Shown piece after piece: positions 1-11,490 of a stretch of DNA of 63,410 nt. Source of the DNA: Paenibacillus agri (GTDB lineage Bacteria; Bacillota; Bacilli; Paenibacillales; Paenibacillaceae); assembly GCF_013359945.1 (NCBI RefSeq), contig NZ_JABWCS010000188.1, positions 1 to 63,410 on the forward strand. The letters run 5' to 3'. The notes below the pieces were generated by a model. That model saw only the letters and a program-made list of their open reading frames with translations, was not told the DNA's origin and searched no databases. Both the position numbers and the translations under genes were made by a program. The first letter of the stretch is position 1; each line of letters begins with the position of its first letter.

Positions 1-66
1 TCGACTTGCATGTATTAGGCACGCCGCCAGCGTTCGTCCTGAGCCAGGATCAAACTCTCCAAATAG
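1..66 (-). rRNA. 16S rRNA, 5' end only
   Basis: The reverse complement contains the universal 16S start region, including GAGTTTGATCCTGGCTCAG and the ACGAACGCTGGCGGCGTGCC block. Only about the first 65 nucleotides lie in the window; the gene continues beyond the left edge. The mature 5' end near position 66 is estimated by comparison with the B. subtilis 16S start. It is transcribed leftwards, in the same direction as the 5S gene at the other end, so the two rRNA operons are direct repeats flanking the segment. Confidence 0.97.
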
Positions 67-218
67 GTTTTTTCGAGCGATCACTTCCTCGAATTACTCC
101 GAGAAAATAACCATCCGAAAAATTATCGAAAAGAGCGATTGCTCATTTTGAAACATCTGACGAGAATTAAAAATTCTCTTTTTGAATTCACTTTCGTGAA
201 TTCGATACTCACTCGTTG

Positions 219-237
219 TTCAGTTTTCAAAGATCAA
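219..237 (-). promoter_or_regulatory. rRNA leader boxA-like antitermination site
   Basis: On the minus strand the leader contains TGATCTTTGAAAACTGAAC, close to the boxA element (TGATCTTTGAAAAC type) found in Bacillus rRNA leaders. It lies between promoter P2 and the 16S 5' end. Known role of the family: binding site for NusB/S10 antitermination factors. Confidence 0.75.
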
Positions 238-280
238 GCTGTTCTTGTTGTCTGCTCAATGTCTCAGCAGCAACTCTTAT

Positions 281-310
281 ACTATATCATGTCCGGCGTT
301 TTAATGTCAA
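281..310 (-). promoter_or_regulatory. rRNA operon promoter P2
   Basis: Minus strand: perfect -35 TTGACA (305-310), 18-nt spacer, -10 TATAGT (281-286). It is the promoter nearest the 16S gene, in the tandem P1/P2 arrangement usual for Bacillus rRNA operons. Confidence 0.8.
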
Positions 311-382
311 GCTCTTTTTTTGAATTTCGTTTTTCGAACTTCATTTTCGAGCTCGGCATTGTTATTTCTTGGCCGGAATTAG

Positions 383-411
383 AATATACCATGTATAGAA
401 GACCATTGCAA
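383..411 (-). promoter_or_regulatory. rRNA operon promoter P1
   Basis: Minus strand: -35 TTGCAA (406-411), 17-nt spacer, -10 TATATT (383-388), about 100 bp upstream of P2. The interval 67-515 contains no gene; it holds these two promoters, the boxA leader and the lysS terminator. Confidence 0.7.
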
Positions 412-439
412 GTGTTTTTTTGAAAATTAATAGATTCAA

Positions 440-490
440 TAAAACAAGAGCCAAGCAGAACCCTTTGTATAGGTCCCCTTGGCTCTTCTT
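440..490 (-). terminator. lysS terminator
   Basis: On the minus strand AAGAGCCAAG and CTTGGCTCTT form a 10-bp stem followed by TGTTTTATT, just downstream of the lysS stop and before the rRNA promoters. Confidence 0.8.
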
Positions 491-515
491 GCTTTATCTA
501 TTACTAAGACTGCAC

Positions 516-2096
<1,581 letters not shown>

Positions 2097-2167
2097 TCAG
2101 CCTTTGTGAGGACAGTCCCGTTCCAGCTTAGGAAACTATATGTGGTTCTGTATTGCCGGTTGATGTT

Positions 2168-2197
2168 GAAAAAAGCTTCCCTAAGGAAGCTTTCCCA
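2168..2197 (-). terminator. greA terminator
   Basis: Minus strand hairpin AAAGCTTCC / GGAAGCTTT followed by a run of T, between greA and lysS. A second inverted repeat, CCGGTT(CAGCCA)AACCGG near 2220-2237, lies upstream of it in the same transcript. Confidence 0.8.
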
Positions 2198-2280
2198 AAC
2201 ATGTTCCCGCGTCTGCAGCCCGGTTCAGCCAAACCGGTGTTTGCCACAGCAATGCTATATCAGACGGCAAGCGTCCGTGC

Positions 2281-2760
2281 TTACTTCATTCGGATATCAA
2301 GAATTTTATATTGAATAACGCCTGCAGGTACACTTACATCCACAATAGTGCCTTGCTTCTTGCCGATGATGGCTTTGCCCACAGGGCTTTCGTTGGAAAT
2401 CTTGTTATTGAGCGGATCGGATTCAGCCGTACCGACGATCGTATATTCCATAACATCGCCATACTCCATATCCTCTACACTTACGGTAACACCAATGCTT
2501 ACAACATCTGTAACGATCTCGTCGCTATTGATAATACGCGCGTTGCGAAGCATTTTCTCTAAAGTGATGATGCGTCCTTCGATAAAAGCCTGCTCGTTCT
2601 TCGCGTCTTCGTACTCCGAGTTCTCGCTGATATCTCCGTAGCCAATCGCTACTTTGATCCGTTCGGCCACTTCGCGGCGTTTCACGGATTTGAGGTTCTC
2701 TAGCTCTTCTTCCAGACGCTTCAGTCCGTCCGGGGTAAGGATGACTTCTTTATCGCTCAT
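2281..2760 (-). CDS. greA: transcription elongation factor GreA
   Basis: Binds the RNA polymerase secondary channel and stimulates transcript cleavage to rescue backtracked complexes. The 159-residue product has the N-terminal coiled-coil with the signature [18 protein letters not shown] at the hairpin tip and the C-terminal FKBP-like domain (about residues 80-159). Start at 2760 (MSDKEVILT) has AGGAG upstream; the longer frame start at 2787 has no support. greA is not in this position in B. subtilis; here it sits between dusB and lysS with its own strong promoter and terminator, so it is a separate transcription unit. Confidence 0.96.
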   Translation of the reverse strand: MSDKEVILTPDGLKRLEEELENLKSVKRREVAERIKVAIGYGDISENSEYEDAKNEQAFIEGRIITLEKMLRNARIINSDEIVTDVVSIGVTVSVEDMEYGDVMEYTIVGTAESDPLNNKISNESPVGKAIIGKKQGTIVDVSVPAGVIQYKILDIRMK

Positions 2761-2881
2761 CTCAACCGATTCTCCTGTCGTATACATTTATTGAAAACAC
2801 CATAACTATATGCGAATCTGAAGGGTTAAGAACCCTCCTTGCTGCATTGATCTAACTGTAACGGCGATTTTATACTGAGAA

Positions 2882-2910
2882 ATTATATTGGAACCGCTAC
2901 AAAATGTCAA
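2882..2910 (-). promoter_or_regulatory. strong sigma-A promoter of greA
   Basis: Minus strand: TTGACA (2905-2910), 17-nt spacer, TATAAT (2882-2887): both hexamers match the consensus exactly. It lies about 120 bp upstream of the greA start, after the dusB stop. Confidence 0.85.
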
Positions 2911-2962
2911 TGATGGCACATATAATGTTGTGGGTATTCAAACCATGCTCGCCGAAGAAAGG

Positions 2963-3985
2963 TTACACCGCAGTAAGAGTCGCTCCAGTACCCGGGTTGC
3001 TGTTATCTCCCTCATATTTCAACTGTTCGACAAAATCATTCAAAATCTTCACCATTTCATCGCGTTTCGTCTCTTCCATAATGACGTCCTTCACCCGCGC
3101 CGCAGCCTTCAAGCCCTTCAAATACCAAGCAAGATGCTTACGCATTTCACGCACGGCTACAGCTTCACCTTTGAGCGCGATCAGACGGTCCATATGGAGA
3201 ATGGCTACCTTGATTTTCTCTTCCGCTCCCGGCTCAGGCATCAATTCTCCTGTACTCAAATATTGAATGGTACGGTACAGCATCCATGGATTGCCTAGCG
3301 CCCCACGACCGATCATGACACCGTCACAGCCGGTTTGGTCCAGCATAGCCCGCGCATCTTCTGGCGTGTTCACGTCGCCGTTGCCGATCACGGGAATCGA
3401 CACAGCTTCCTTGGCCATTTTGATATAGTTCCAATCTGCACGTCCGGTGTAAAGCTGCTCCCGAGTACGACCATGCACACTGACCGCTTGACCTCCTGCC
3501 CGTTCCACTGCACGTGCATTCTCTTCGACAAAAATATGCTCGCTATCCCAGCCGATCCGCATTTTAACTGTAACCGGCTTCTCCACGACATCTACAACCG
3601 CAGACACCATCTCGTAGATCTTATCCGGGTTCAAGAGCCAACGGGCACCGGCATCACACTTGGTTACTTTAGGGACAGGGCAGCCCATGTTAATGTCGAT
3701 AATATCGGCGTTGGTTTCCTTATCGACTACTTTAGCCGCTTCCACCAATGAAGCGCGGTCACCCCCAACTATCTGCAGGCTCAGCGGTTTCTCACGCTCG
3801 TCTACGAATAGCATTTCACGCGTCCGCTTATTGCCGTGGATGATCGCCTTATCGCTTACCATCTCCGCACATACCAGTCCCGTGCCAAACTCCTTGGCGA
3901 TCAGACGAAAAGCAGGGTTACATACGCCGGCCATCGGTGCCAGAACAACCTGATTTTTCATCTCGATGCCGCCAATCTTCAACAT
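2963..3985 (-). CDS. dusB: tRNA-dihydrouridine synthase DusB
   Basis: FMN-dependent reduction of uridine to dihydrouridine in tRNA. The 340-residue product shows the FMN-binding TIM-barrel start [13 protein letters not shown], the active-site segment [15 protein letters not shown] with the catalytic Cys, VHGRTREQ, and the phosphate-binding IGNGDV and [11 protein letters not shown] segments. Start at 3985: AAAGGAG lies 8 nt upstream, while the upstream in-frame GTG overlaps that ribosome binding site. It follows the yazB HTH gene directly, as in B. subtilis (yacF). Confidence 0.96.
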   Translation of the reverse strand: MLKIGGIEMKNQVVLAPMAGVCNPAFRLIAKEFGTGLVCAEMVSDKAIIHGNKRTREMLFVDEREKPLSLQIVGGDRASLVEAAKVVDKETNADIIDINMGCPVPKVTKCDAGARWLLNPDKIYEMVSAVVDVVEKPVTVKMRIGWDSEHIFVEENARAVERAGGQAVSVHGRTREQLYTGRADWNYIKMAKEAVSIPVIGNGDVNTPEDARAMLDQTGCDGVMIGRGALGNPWMLYRTIQYLSTGELMPEPGAEEKIKVAILHMDRLIALKGEAVAVREMRKHLAWYLKGLKAAARVKDVIMEETKRDEMVKILNDFVEQLKYEGDNSNPGTGATLTAV

Positions 3986-4011
3986 TTCTTTCACTCCTTT
4001 GTTCTTTGGAG

Positions 4012-4218
4012 TTACGTTGGATCGGACAGTTCTTGAACCGTGACTCCTAAAACATCCGCAATTTTATTTAAAATTTGATCCTCTAATCGTCTATTGCCAC
4101 GCTCGACTGCACCAAGCACAGCCAAGGATATTCCCGTACTATCGGCCAATTCCTGTTGAGTATAGCCCTTCAGCTTACGGAATGCCCTGACCCGCCTTCC
4201 CATACGCTTGTTGTCCAC
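4012..4218 (-). CDS. yazB: XRE-type helix-turn-helix protein (YazB-like)
   Basis: A 68-residue protein that is almost entirely one Cro/CI-type HTH domain: [20 protein letters not shown] contains helices 1 and 2, and [14 protein letters not shown] the recognition helix region. Start is GTG at 4218 with GGAAGGAA upstream. It overlaps the 3' end of folK by 49 nt and ends 26 nt before dusB, so it is translated from the folate operon mRNA. The same small gene occupies this place in B. subtilis. Its DNA target is unknown; autoregulation of the operon would be a guess. Confidence 0.88.
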   Translation of the reverse strand: MDNKRMGRRVRAFRKLKGYTQQELADSTGISLAVLGAVERGNRRLEDQILNKIADVLGVTVQELSDPT

Positions 4219-4718
4219 AGCCGAATTCCTTCCTTTCCATCTACATCTTGAAGCGCTTCTGTGACCCTGGCACGAAGTCCGGAGGGTTCTTGCTCTGGAA
4301 CGATGTCATTCAGCGGAAAAAGCACAAACGCGCGCTCCAGCATACGCGGATGGGGCAGCGTCAGCTTCGGAGTATCGAAGGTCTGTCCTTCTACCCACAA
4401 CAAATCGAGATCTACCGTTCTTGGACCATTGAGAATATCGCGGGTACGGCCGAGCTGATTTTCAATCTCCAACATGACGTCCAGCAACATCTCCGGTGCA
4501 AGGGTCGTGCGCAGCGCAGCTGCCATATTCAAAAACTGCGGCTGATCCAGATAACCGACCGGCTCTGTCTCATACACGCCCGAACTACGAACGACTTGAA
4601 CTCCATCATGATTGTCCAGCCGATGCAAGGCTTCCTTCAAGGTTCCCTCACGGTCGCCCAAATTAGCCCCTAAAGCAATATAAGCCTCTGATTCCTCAGA
4701 GGTGGAATGGTTATTCAT
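4170..4718 (-). CDS. folK: 6-hydroxymethyl-7,8-dihydropterin pyrophosphokinase
   Basis: Transfers pyrophosphate from ATP to 6-hydroxymethyl-dihydropterin in folate synthesis. The 182-residue product has the family signatures IALGANLGDREGTL (near residue 15), GVYETEPVGYLDQPQFLN, and the ATP/Mg site NGPRTVDLDLLW near residue 100. It follows folB by 10 nt and overlaps yazB by 49 nt at its 3' end. Typical HPPK length is about 160-180 residues. Confidence 0.96.
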   Translation of the reverse strand: MNNHSTSEESEAYIALGANLGDREGTLKEALHRLDNHDGVQVVRSSGVYETEPVGYLDQPQFLNMAAALRTTLAPEMLLDVMLEIENQLGRTRDILNGPRTVDLDLLWVEGQTFDTPKLTLPHPRMLERAFVLFPLNDIVPEQEPSGLRARVTEALQDVDGKEGIRLWTTSVWEGGSGHSVS

Positions 4719-4728
4719 GATTCGACTC

Positions 4729-5091
4729 TCACTTTCTGGTTCTGCGCAGCTCTACGGTCACTCCCTGAAAATGAATGTCGAACGGCGGATGCGGCTTGGT
4801 AACTTTGACCGTTACCGCATTGATAATAGTATAAGTGTCCAGTACATGTGATGCAATACATTCACCCAAAGCTTCAATCAGCTTAAAGGACTTGGTTTCG
4901 ACAATATTTTTAACCAAATCATGCACTTCGGCATAATTTACTGTTTGTGTGAGATCGTCATTCAGACCAGCATTCTGCAGCTCCATATCGAACTCCAGAT
5001 CAATATAATATCGTTGACCCAGCTTACGTTCTTCCTCAAAAACTCCGTGGTACCCATAGTACTCCATTCGGTGCAGTTTCATTTTATCCAT
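4729..5091 (-). CDS. folB: dihydroneopterin aldolase
   Basis: Converts dihydroneopterin to hydroxymethyl-dihydropterin plus glycolaldehyde. The 120-residue product contains YYGYHGVFEEERKLGQRY (substrate site with the catalytic Glu), the LIEALGECIASHVL helix and the conserved VKVTKPHPP segment with the catalytic Lys. The start at 5091 (MDKMKLHRME) has GGAAGGGCGG upstream; the longer frame reaches back into folP and lacks support. It sits between folP and folK. Confidence 0.95.
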   Translation of the reverse strand: MDKMKLHRMEYYGYHGVFEEERKLGQRYYIDLEFDMELQNAGLNDDLTQTVNYAEVHDLVKNIVETKSFKLIEALGECIASHVLDTYTIINAVTVKVTKPHPPFDIHFQGVTVELRRTRK

Positions 5092-5117
5092 CTGACAGCC
5101 GCCCTTCCAAATATCAA

Positions 5118-5975
5118 TTATTCCTGCACCACGGGTGGTGCAGCATATAGCATGGCATCGCACATCTTCACTGTACGCTTGATAAGAGCCACGTCATGCA
5201 CCCGCACAAACTGACAGCCTTGAGCCAATCCAAAGGCTACTGTAGCAGCAGTTCCCTCCAGGACATCGTCCGGTGGCAAATCTAGCACAGTGCGGATGAA
5301 TTTTTTGCGCGAAGTACCCAGCAGCAGCGGGTAACCTAATCCGGCTAAAGTATCAAGAGCCATCATTGCCTTCAGGTTCTCATCTTGATCCTTCGCAAAA
5401 CCGATTCCGGGATCAAGGATAATTCGTTCCGGTTTGACACCTGCATGAATAGCGAGATGTACACTCTCTTTTAAATCCTCGCACATATTCATAATGAAAT
5501 CAGTGTAATTGCGATCATGACGGTTGTGCATCAAAATTACCGGGCAGTCTGCTTCTGCGGCCACACTGGCCATCGCTGGATCAGCTTTGCCTCCCCATAC
5601 ATCATTAATAATGTGCGCACCTGCCAGGAGTGCCTGACGTGCCACTTCTGCTTTATAGGTATCTATCGATAACGGCAGGTGGGGTGCGGCGCGGTGGATG
5701 CTTTCGATGACCGGGAGGACCCGCTCCAATTCCTCTTCCAGACTAACCGGCTGATGGCCGGGACGTGTGGATTCCCCACCGATATCGATAATATCTGCAC
5801 CATCAGCAGCCATTCGTAGCGCATGTTCAACAGCCTTCTCCGGCTCATTCCAGAGTCCACCATCGGAGAAGGAATCCGGGGTGATATTGAGAATCCCCAT
5901 TACTAGTGTCCGCTGCCCCAAGGTTAGTTCTGTATCGCCACAGCGGTAGGTTCGCTTGTAAATTACAGGTTTCAT
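5118..5975 (-). CDS. folP: dihydropteroate synthase
   Basis: Condenses hydroxymethyl-dihydropterin pyrophosphate with p-aminobenzoate; the target of sulfonamides. The 285-residue TIM-barrel protein carries GILNITPDSFSDGG near residue 28, DIGGESTRPG near residue 65, and GTSRKKFI near the C-terminus. It overlaps pabC by 4 nt at its start, a sign of translational coupling, and is followed by folB after 26 nt. Known as sul in B. subtilis. Confidence 0.97.
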   Translation of the reverse strand: MKPVIYKRTYRCGDTELTLGQRTLVMGILNITPDSFSDGGLWNEPEKAVEHALRMAADGADIIDIGGESTRPGHQPVSLEEELERVLPVIESIHRAAPHLPLSIDTYKAEVARQALLAGAHIINDVWGGKADPAMASVAAEADCPVILMHNRHDRNYTDFIMNMCEDLKESVHLAIHAGVKPERIILDPGIGFAKDQDENLKAMMALDTLAGLGYPLLLGTSRKKFIRTVLDLPPDDVLEGTAATVAFGLAQGCQFVRVHDVALIKRTVKMCDAMLYAAPPVVQE

Positions 5976-6853
5976 TGCTTCACCCCCGTTCTCTCTTTGT
6001 ATAAAGAGATCAGTTCTTTAGTGATGACACCGCAGCTTCCGCTGCCGACGGTGTGACGCTCGTTTTGTTCCCACAATGCATTAACTGGGACTAGCTCCTG
6101 CACGGAGTTGGTCAGAAAGGCCTCGTCCGCAGATCTTAAGCGCTCCCAATCATATTGTCCTTCCTCAATTCTCATTCCGGCACCAGAAGCCAGCTCCAAT
6201 ACCATTTCCCGGGTAATGCCTGGAAGAATGCCTGTAGAAAGTGAAGGCGTATATAGCACATTATGATGAACAAAAAATAGATTGCTGACTATTCCCTCAG
6301 CCAGGTAGCCATCAGCAGTAAGCATCAGGCCTTCGGCCCCTTCACTAGAAGAGGCATAGCCCGAAAGCTCACGCTTGGCCAAAATATTATTCATATAATG
6401 CAATGACTTGAATCGCTGCGTCCCTTCCGGCGTATTCCGGCGGTGGGACAATAATTGCAATGGCTTGCCTGCGGTATAAAGCTTATCTGATAGTTTAGGC
6501 AATTCCTTGATATATAGAAGGTGATTAGGCTGACTATAGTCTCCCGCAGGTAATCCCAGAATATCCTCACCTGCAGTTACTGTATAGCGGATATAAGCCT
6601 CTTGCAGACCGTTCTTATCCATTACCCGCTTGATCCACTGCAATAGACGTCCCTGCTCCTGTTCAAAAGGAATACCCAGTTCCCGGCAACCTGACGCCAG
6701 CCGTTGCAAATGCCGCTCCAGCAAGAAAGGAGCTCCGTTATAAGTGCGGAAGGTCTCAAACAGTCCTATACCGTACAAAAAGCCGTGATCCAGAGCAGAA
6801 ACCACGGCTTCCTTGGCGTCGACTACACCATCATTGATCCCTATATAGTTCAT
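5972..6853 (-). CDS. pabC: 4-amino-4-deoxychorismate lyase
   Basis: PLP enzyme (fold type IV) that releases pyruvate from aminodeoxychorismate to give p-aminobenzoate. The 293-residue product has the N-terminal [19 protein letters not shown] motif, the segment [13 protein letters not shown] containing the likely PLP-binding Lys, and the phosphate-cup segment [15 protein letters not shown]. Four-nucleotide overlaps with both pabA and folP mark it as a middle gene of a tightly coupled operon. D-amino acid or branched-chain aminotransferases share this fold, but the context decides for PabC. Confidence 0.93.
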   Translation of the reverse strand: MNYIGINDGVVDAKEAVVSALDHGFLYGIGLFETFRTYNGAPFLLERHLQRLASGCRELGIPFEQEQGRLLQWIKRVMDKNGLQEAYIRYTVTAGEDILGLPAGDYSQPNHLLYIKELPKLSDKLYTAGKPLQLLSHRRNTPEGTQRFKSLHYMNNILAKRELSGYASSSEGAEGLMLTADGYLAEGIVSNLFFVHHNVLYTPSLSTGILPGITREMVLELASGAGMRIEEGQYDWERLRSADEAFLTNSVQELVPVNALWEQNERHTVGSGSCGVITKELISLYKERTGVKQ

Positions 6854-7431
6854 GCCGTTTCTCCGGCTCTCCGTTTCAGGAAATTGCGCAGCATAGTGTG
6901 ACCATGATTCGTAATAATGGATTCGGGATGGAATTGTACACCTTCAATCGGGTACTCTTTATGGCGCAAGGCCATGATCTCGCCTTCTTCAGTCTCAGCG
7001 GTAATCTCCAGACAGTCCGGCAGGGTCTCCCGCTCTACGATCAGCGAGTGGTAGCGTGTTGCTGTGAAGGGTGATTCCAGTCCTTCAAACACCGAGGTAC
7101 CGTGATGGTGGATCGGAGAGGTCTTGCCATGCATTAGACGTTCAGCACGGATGACGTTGCCTCCGAAGGCTTGTCCGATCGCCTGATGGCCCAGACACAC
7201 CCCGAAGATCGGAATGATCCCCTTGAAATGCTGCAGCACTTCAAGGCTGATACCTGCCTCATTTGGAGTACAAGGTCCTGGGGAAATCAGGATGTGGTCC
7301 GGAGCCAGCTTTTCAATCTCCTCAATGCTAATCTCGTCGTTGCGGGATACCTTCACTTCTTCGCCCAGCTCTCCTAAATACTGTACCAGGTTATACGTAA
7401 AGGAATCATAATTGTCGATGACCAAGATCAT
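6850..7431 (-). CDS. pabA: glutamine amidotransferase subunit of aminodeoxychorismate (and probably anthranilate) synthase
   Basis: Supplies ammonia from glutamine to PabB. The 193-residue class I glutamine amidotransferase has the oxyanion segment [12 protein letters not shown], the nucleophile Cys in [15 protein letters not shown] near residue 79, and the His-Glu pair in VQFHPESI near residue 170. In B. subtilis the equivalent gene serves both folate and tryptophan synthesis; whether that holds here depends on whether a separate trpG exists elsewhere in the genome. It overlaps pabB and pabC by 4 nt each. Confidence 0.95.
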   Translation of the reverse strand: MILVIDNYDSFTYNLVQYLGELGEEVKVSRNDEISIEEIEKLAPDHILISPGPCTPNEAGISLEVLQHFKGIIPIFGVCLGHQAIGQAFGGNVIRAERLMHGKTSPIHHHGTSVFEGLESPFTATRYHSLIVERETLPDCLEITAETEEGEIMALRHKEYPIEGVQFHPESIITNHGHTMLRNFLKRRAGETA

Positions 7432-9038
7432 AATGTTGCTCCCCCTTCGGCGCCGCCGGAAGCCTGCAATTCTTGTGTGTGTTCACTACAAAGAACTGCT
7501 GTGACTATCGCTTTGGCTTTATTGTGACATTCCCGGTATTCACGGTACGGATCGGAGTCGATCACGATTCCCGCGCCCGTTTGAATGTATCCGATACCGT
7601 TCTGCACAGCTAGTGTTCGTATAATAATATTTAATTCCATATTGCCGTTATAGTCAATCCAGCCCATAGACCCAGTATATGGGCCACGCCGGACCGGCTC
7701 CAGCTCCTCAATGATCTCCATGGTGCGCACCTTAGGCGCGCCAGTGATCGTTCCGCCCGGGAAGAGGGCTGCGATGACGTCATAGGCGTCTTTGCCAGGA
7801 GCAATGGTGCCTTCTACCTGCGAGACCAGGTGCATGACATGGGAGTAGCGCTCCACAGTCATCAGCTCGGGCACATGGACCGAGCCGTAAGCAGCGACAC
7901 GTCCAATGTCGTTGCGTTCCAGATCGACGAGCATAATATGCTCGGCGCGCTCTTTCTCGCTCCCGCGCAGCTCTGCCTCCATGGCAGCATCTTCAGCGGG
8001 AGTCAGTCCACGCCGCCGGGTGCCGGCGATGGGGCGTGCGCTGACGCTGTCCCCGTGCAGCTTGACGAGCAGCTCGGGCGAAGCGCTGGAGAGCGCGAAG
8101 CCAGGAGAGCGCAGCAGCCCCATGTACGGGGACGGGTTAAGTCTGCGCAGCCACTCGTAGATATCCTCTGGCTGCGATTTCAGCACTGCTTCCTGACGCA
8201 GCGACAGGTTCACCTGGAATACATCGCCCTTGCGGATGTATTCCTGAACGTCCAGCACAGCCTGCTGGAATTGCTCATTAGTAAAGGCTGAGGACATACC
8301 CGGCCATTCTCCGGTGGCACGGTCATAGATTTTGGCTATTTCGGCGCTGTCATCTATTAGCCCCGCTGCGGATGTGATCGTACCCCACTGAGCCAGCATT
8401 CGCTCGGCACGGCCCAGCGCATCATCGTATAGCTGTTCCACTTCATCTGAGCGAGGCGAATCCTTCCCTGACAGCGGCACATGCACTGCGCAATAGAGCA
8501 TGTCCGTTTCATGATCATAAATCCATACTTCTTCCATTCTCATGAAGAGATAATCAGGGAACCCCGGATCGTCTTCGGCCAGGGACGGCAAGCGTTCTAG
8601 CGAACGGACAACATCATAGCCGAGAAACCCGAGGCAGCCGCCCGTAAACGGCGGAACGCCCTCAAGAGGCAGTCGCGGGCAGGTGTAGCCCGACATCCAG
8701 CGCTGCAGCACCTCCAGCGGTTGACCCTGCAGCAGGCTCGCCGCCGCTTGCGTTGAGCCACCCGATCCCAGATCAGTTGTTTCAGCCGAAGGGTCGATTA
8801 CTTTGGCAGAATCGCCTTTCCCTTGCAGTACGGAAGCAGGTGTAAGACCGAGATACGTGTATCTGCCACCTTTACCGCTTTCCAGCAGGACAGAGTATGG
8901 AGATGCCAATTCCCATGCCGCCTTCCATGATGCAGGCAAACCCCTGGACTGTTGTTGTGATTGTATAAGTAATGGCAGGGTGCTCCAGCCTTCATTCGCC
9001 CACTGCTCCCACCACTGCCGTGTCGTTAAGATTTCCAA
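7428..9038 (-). CDS. pabB: aminodeoxychorismate synthase component I
   Basis: Makes 4-amino-4-deoxychorismate from chorismate using ammonia from PabA. The 536-residue product has the TrpE/PabB N-terminal domain and the chorismate-binding domain with [22 protein letters not shown] and [20 protein letters not shown]. The start deserves care: AGGAGG (9045-9050) directly abuts an in-frame ATG at 9044, too close to use, while a TTG at 9038 lies 6 nt away; I chose TTG. The region upstream is made of 67-bp tandem repeats. First gene of the pabB-to-dusB operon. TrpE is the alternative, but the folate context favours PabB. Confidence 0.93.
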   Translation of the reverse strand: MEILTTRQWWEQWANEGWSTLPLLIQSQQQSRGLPASWKAAWELASPYSVLLESGKGGRYTYLGLTPASVLQGKGDSAKVIDPSAETTDLGSGGSTQAAASLLQGQPLEVLQRWMSGYTCPRLPLEGVPPFTGGCLGFLGYDVVRSLERLPSLAEDDPGFPDYLFMRMEEVWIYDHETDMLYCAVHVPLSGKDSPRSDEVEQLYDDALGRAERMLAQWGTITSAAGLIDDSAEIAKIYDRATGEWPGMSSAFTNEQFQQAVLDVQEYIRKGDVFQVNLSLRQEAVLKSQPEDIYEWLRRLNPSPYMGLLRSPGFALSSASPELLVKLHGDSVSARPIAGTRRRGLTPAEDAAMEAELRGSEKERAEHIMLVDLERNDIGRVAAYGSVHVPELMTVERYSHVMHLVSQVEGTIAPGKDAYDVIAALFPGGTITGAPKVRTMEIIEELEPVRRGPYTGSMGWIDYNGNMELNIIIRTLAVQNGIGYIQTGAGIVIDSDPYREYRECHNKAKAIVTAVLCSEHTQELQASGGAEGGATL

Positions 9039-9052
9039 AGCCATCCTCCTAA

Positions 9053-9270
9053 AAGTTTTGTTTAGGTACGCTTCTTTGGTGTCACTACGTAACAAAACTT
9101 GCTTCGTAAGCACCCACTTAAGTTTTGTGAAGCTACGCTTCTTTGGTGTCACTACGTAACAAAACTCGCTTCATAAGCAGCCATTTAAGTTTTGTGAAGC
9201 TACGCTTCTTTGATTTCACTACGTAACAAAACTTACTCCGTAAGCATTCACTTAAGTTTTGTTGAGCATT
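9053..9270 (+). repeat. three 67-bp tandem repeats plus a partial copy upstream of pabB
   Basis: Units start at 9053, 9120 and 9187, and a fourth truncated one at 9254. Each begins AAGTTTTGT and contains the inverted match ACAAAACT about 30 nt later, plus a small hairpin of type TGCTT(CGT)AAGCA. In unit 3 that hairpin has changed to CTTAC(TCC)GTAAG, so pairing survives. The array ends only a few bases before the pabB ribosome binding site. No reading frame runs through it. The rest of the interval up to 9439 shows no further gene. Confidence 0.9.
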
Positions 9271-9439
9271 ACTTCAAATAGTCATTATTAATTATCGGTA
9301 TATTGCCTGTCAGTATACTGTACATTTGGCCCTTTTGAAAAGACCGCACAGCAAAATAACTCCACCAACGGCAAAGTACAAGGTAAGAAATTACGCATTA
9401 CAAGGCAGAATCGACAACAAAATGATCGTGTTAAAACAT

Positions 9440-9484
9440 CAAAAAGGGCCTTCGCCTCCACCATATGGTGGGACGAAGGCCCTG
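9440..9484 (-). terminator. cysK terminator
   Basis: Minus strand: GGGCCTTCG and CGAAGGCCC flank an inner CCACCATATGGTGG hairpin, followed by TTTTTG. Located 25 bp after the cysK stop. Confidence 0.9.
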
Positions 9485-9508
9485 AAGCGTCCGAACAGAC
9501 GCAGTTAA

Positions 9509-10447
9509 TTAAACTTCGAAATTATAGAGCGGTGTGCTCAGGTAACGCTCGCCGTTACTTGGGATCACAGCGACTACCTTTTTACCAGCACCCAGTTCCT
9601 TGGCGATCTTGATCGCAGCAAATACCGCAGCGCCCGATGAAATACCGGACAGAATGCCTTCTTCCTTCGCTACACGACGTGCCGTTTCGAAGGCTTCTTC
9701 ATTCTCAACATGAACGATTTCATCATAAACATCCTGGTTGAGGATTTCAGGAATGAAGTTCGCACCGATCCCTTGGATCTTGTGTGGGCCTGGTTTGCCA
9801 CCAGCCAGAATAGGCGAAGCTGCAGGTTCTACCGCATAGATTTTCACGCCCGGATATTGGCTCTTCAACACTTCGCCAGCACCAGTGATTGTACCGCCAG
9901 TTCCAATCCCTGCAACGAATGCATCCAGCGGTCCGCCGATGGACTCAATCGCTTCCACGATCTCAGGTCCTGTAGTTTCGCGGTGAATCTTCACATTCGC
10001 TTTGTTCTTGAACTGCTCTGCAATGAAATAGCTTGGGTTCTCGGCCAGAATCTCTTCTGCCTTCTTAACCGCACCGTTCATACCTTCTGCTCCCGGAGTC
10101 AGCACCAGTTCCGCTCCGTAAGCACGCAGCAGGTTCCGACGCTCCAAGCTCATGGTTTCAGGCATCACAATAACAACCTTGTACCCTTTGGCAGCAGCCA
10201 CAAGAGCCAGACCGATACCGGTATTACCGCTGGTCGCTTCCACAATGGTGTCACCTGGTTTCAGACGGCCTTCCTTCTCAGCCTCTTCCACAATGCTGAT
10301 TGCAATGCGGTCCTTTACACTGGAGCCCGGGTTCTGATATTCCAGCTTCACATAGATTTCAGCTGCTCCTTCCGGTACAATGCGGTTCAAACGAACGAGT
10401 GGAGTTCCTCCGATAAGTTCTGTAACATTGTTGACGACTTTAGCCAT
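9509..10447 (-). CDS. cysK: cysteine synthase A (O-acetylserine sulfhydrylase)
   Basis: PLP-dependent formation of cysteine from O-acetylserine and sulfide. The 312-residue product has [13 protein letters not shown] at the N-terminus, the PLP-Lys segment [13 protein letters not shown] near residue 43, [11 protein letters not shown] (substrate loop), and [13 protein letters not shown] (PLP phosphate site). Start at 10447: AGGAGG is 9 nt upstream, whereas the upstream TTG lies within that spacing. In B. subtilis CysK also takes part in CymR-dependent cysteine regulation. Position between the PpiC gene and pabB is conserved. Confidence 0.97.
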   Translation of the reverse strand: MAKVVNNVTELIGGTPLVRLNRIVPEGAAEIYVKLEYQNPGSSVKDRIAISIVEEAEKEGRLKPGDTIVEATSGNTGIGLALVAAAKGYKVVIVMPETMSLERRNLLRAYGAELVLTPGAEGMNGAVKKAEEILAENPSYFIAEQFKNKANVKIHRETTGPEIVEAIESIGGPLDAFVAGIGTGGTITGAGEVLKSQYPGVKIYAVEPAASPILAGGKPGPHKIQGIGANFIPEILNQDVYDEIVHVENEEAFETARRVAKEEGILSGISSGAAVFAAIKIAKELGAGKKVVAVIPSNGERYLSTPLYNFEV

Positions 10448-10536
10448 GAGCAAAAACCTCCTTGGAATGGTAAATGAATATTAGTGCAATGAATTATTTC
10501 CGACTAAATCAGTAGGTTTTCAATAATCTCATATTA

Positions 10537-11481
10537 TCAATGTTCCAGACCATTGTCAATATTTATTAAAGTTTCATATTTGAGACGCAAATCGCTCTCC
10601 ACTTGCCGAAGCGTAGGCGCCTGCTCCAAAGCCAGTTCCTGACGAATCTGAGATCGTATCTCCTCTGTATCCGGTACTGGACGCTCAATTTTGTGTTCCA
10701 ATCGGATTACAGCGTAGCCCGCCTCCGTCTGAAGCGGACCCGCAATGTCCCCGATATCCAGTCCTGCCGCTGTACTCAGCAGCTCTTTCGGCCAGAAGGG
10801 ATCATCTTCCTCTACAGTTCCCAGATTTCCGCCCTGCAAGCGACTCTCTTCGTTAATAGACAGTTCCTTCGCCAAAGCGGCGAAATCCTCACCCTTCTCC
10901 AAACGGTCCATGACCCGCTGTGCCATCTTGTAGGTAGACACCTCAATCATAGAAAGCTGCATTTCTCTCTTAGGGCGATAGCGATCCTCGTTCTGCTCCA
11001 GATAGCTGTCAATGTCGGAATCATTAATCGTTATTCCAACGGTAGCTATGGCCTGAAGCGTGAGCCGGTACACGGTCTCTTCCCGCACATCATTACGAGA
11101 TAGGCCCAGTTCAGACTGCATTTGAGCGTAGTACTGCTCTTCTGACGGATAACCAGCAATGACGCGCTCCAGCTCTCGTTTGACTTCGGCATCCGTCACC
11201 TGGATTCCCAAGGTCTGCGCTTCTTGGCCAACAACGATGTGATTGATTATTTCCAATAGCACCTCATAGCCGTGTTTCTTTTTTAACTCAGCAATCCATT
11301 GCTGTTCGGTGATTTCTTGTCCACCCGCCGCAGCAACATCTGGCGATTCCGAATCACCTTCGTTTCCTTCAAGAACGGCCATGGCACGCAGGCTCCAAAT
11401 TAGCAGCCCTCCGCATACCAAGGTCGCAGCAGCTAATAGGACAACGGCATTGCGCAGCGCGCGTTCCTGTCTTGTCATCAT
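10537..11481 (-). CDS. yacD: membrane-anchored PpiC-type peptidyl-prolyl isomerase (YacD-like)
   Basis: Parvulin-family foldase, probably acting outside the membrane. The 314-residue product has one hydrophobic segment at about residues 12-34 (VVLLAAATLVCGGLLIW) that looks like an uncleaved signal anchor; there is no lipobox. A SurA-like N-terminal helical region follows, and the rotamase domain spans about residues 155-260, with QLSMIEVSTYKMAQRV, FAALAKELS and GGNLGTVEEDDPFWPKEL. It lies 10 bp after hslO, in the B. subtilis order hslO-yacD-cysK. No client protein can be inferred. Confidence 0.88.
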   Translation of the reverse strand: MMTRQERALRNAVVLLAAATLVCGGLLIWSLRAMAVLEGNEGDSESPDVAAAGGQEITEQQWIAELKKKHGYEVLLEIINHIVVGQEAQTLGIQVTDAEVKRELERVIAGYPSEEQYYAQMQSELGLSRNDVREETVYRLTLQAIATVGITINDSDIDSYLEQNEDRYRPKREMQLSMIEVSTYKMAQRVMDRLEKGEDFAALAKELSINEESRLQGGNLGTVEEDDPFWPKELLSTAAGLDIGDIAGPLQTEAGYAVIRLEHKIERPVPDTEEIRSQIRQELALEQAPTLRQVESDLRLKYETLINIDNGLEH

Positions 11482-11490
11482 CTGCCGGCC

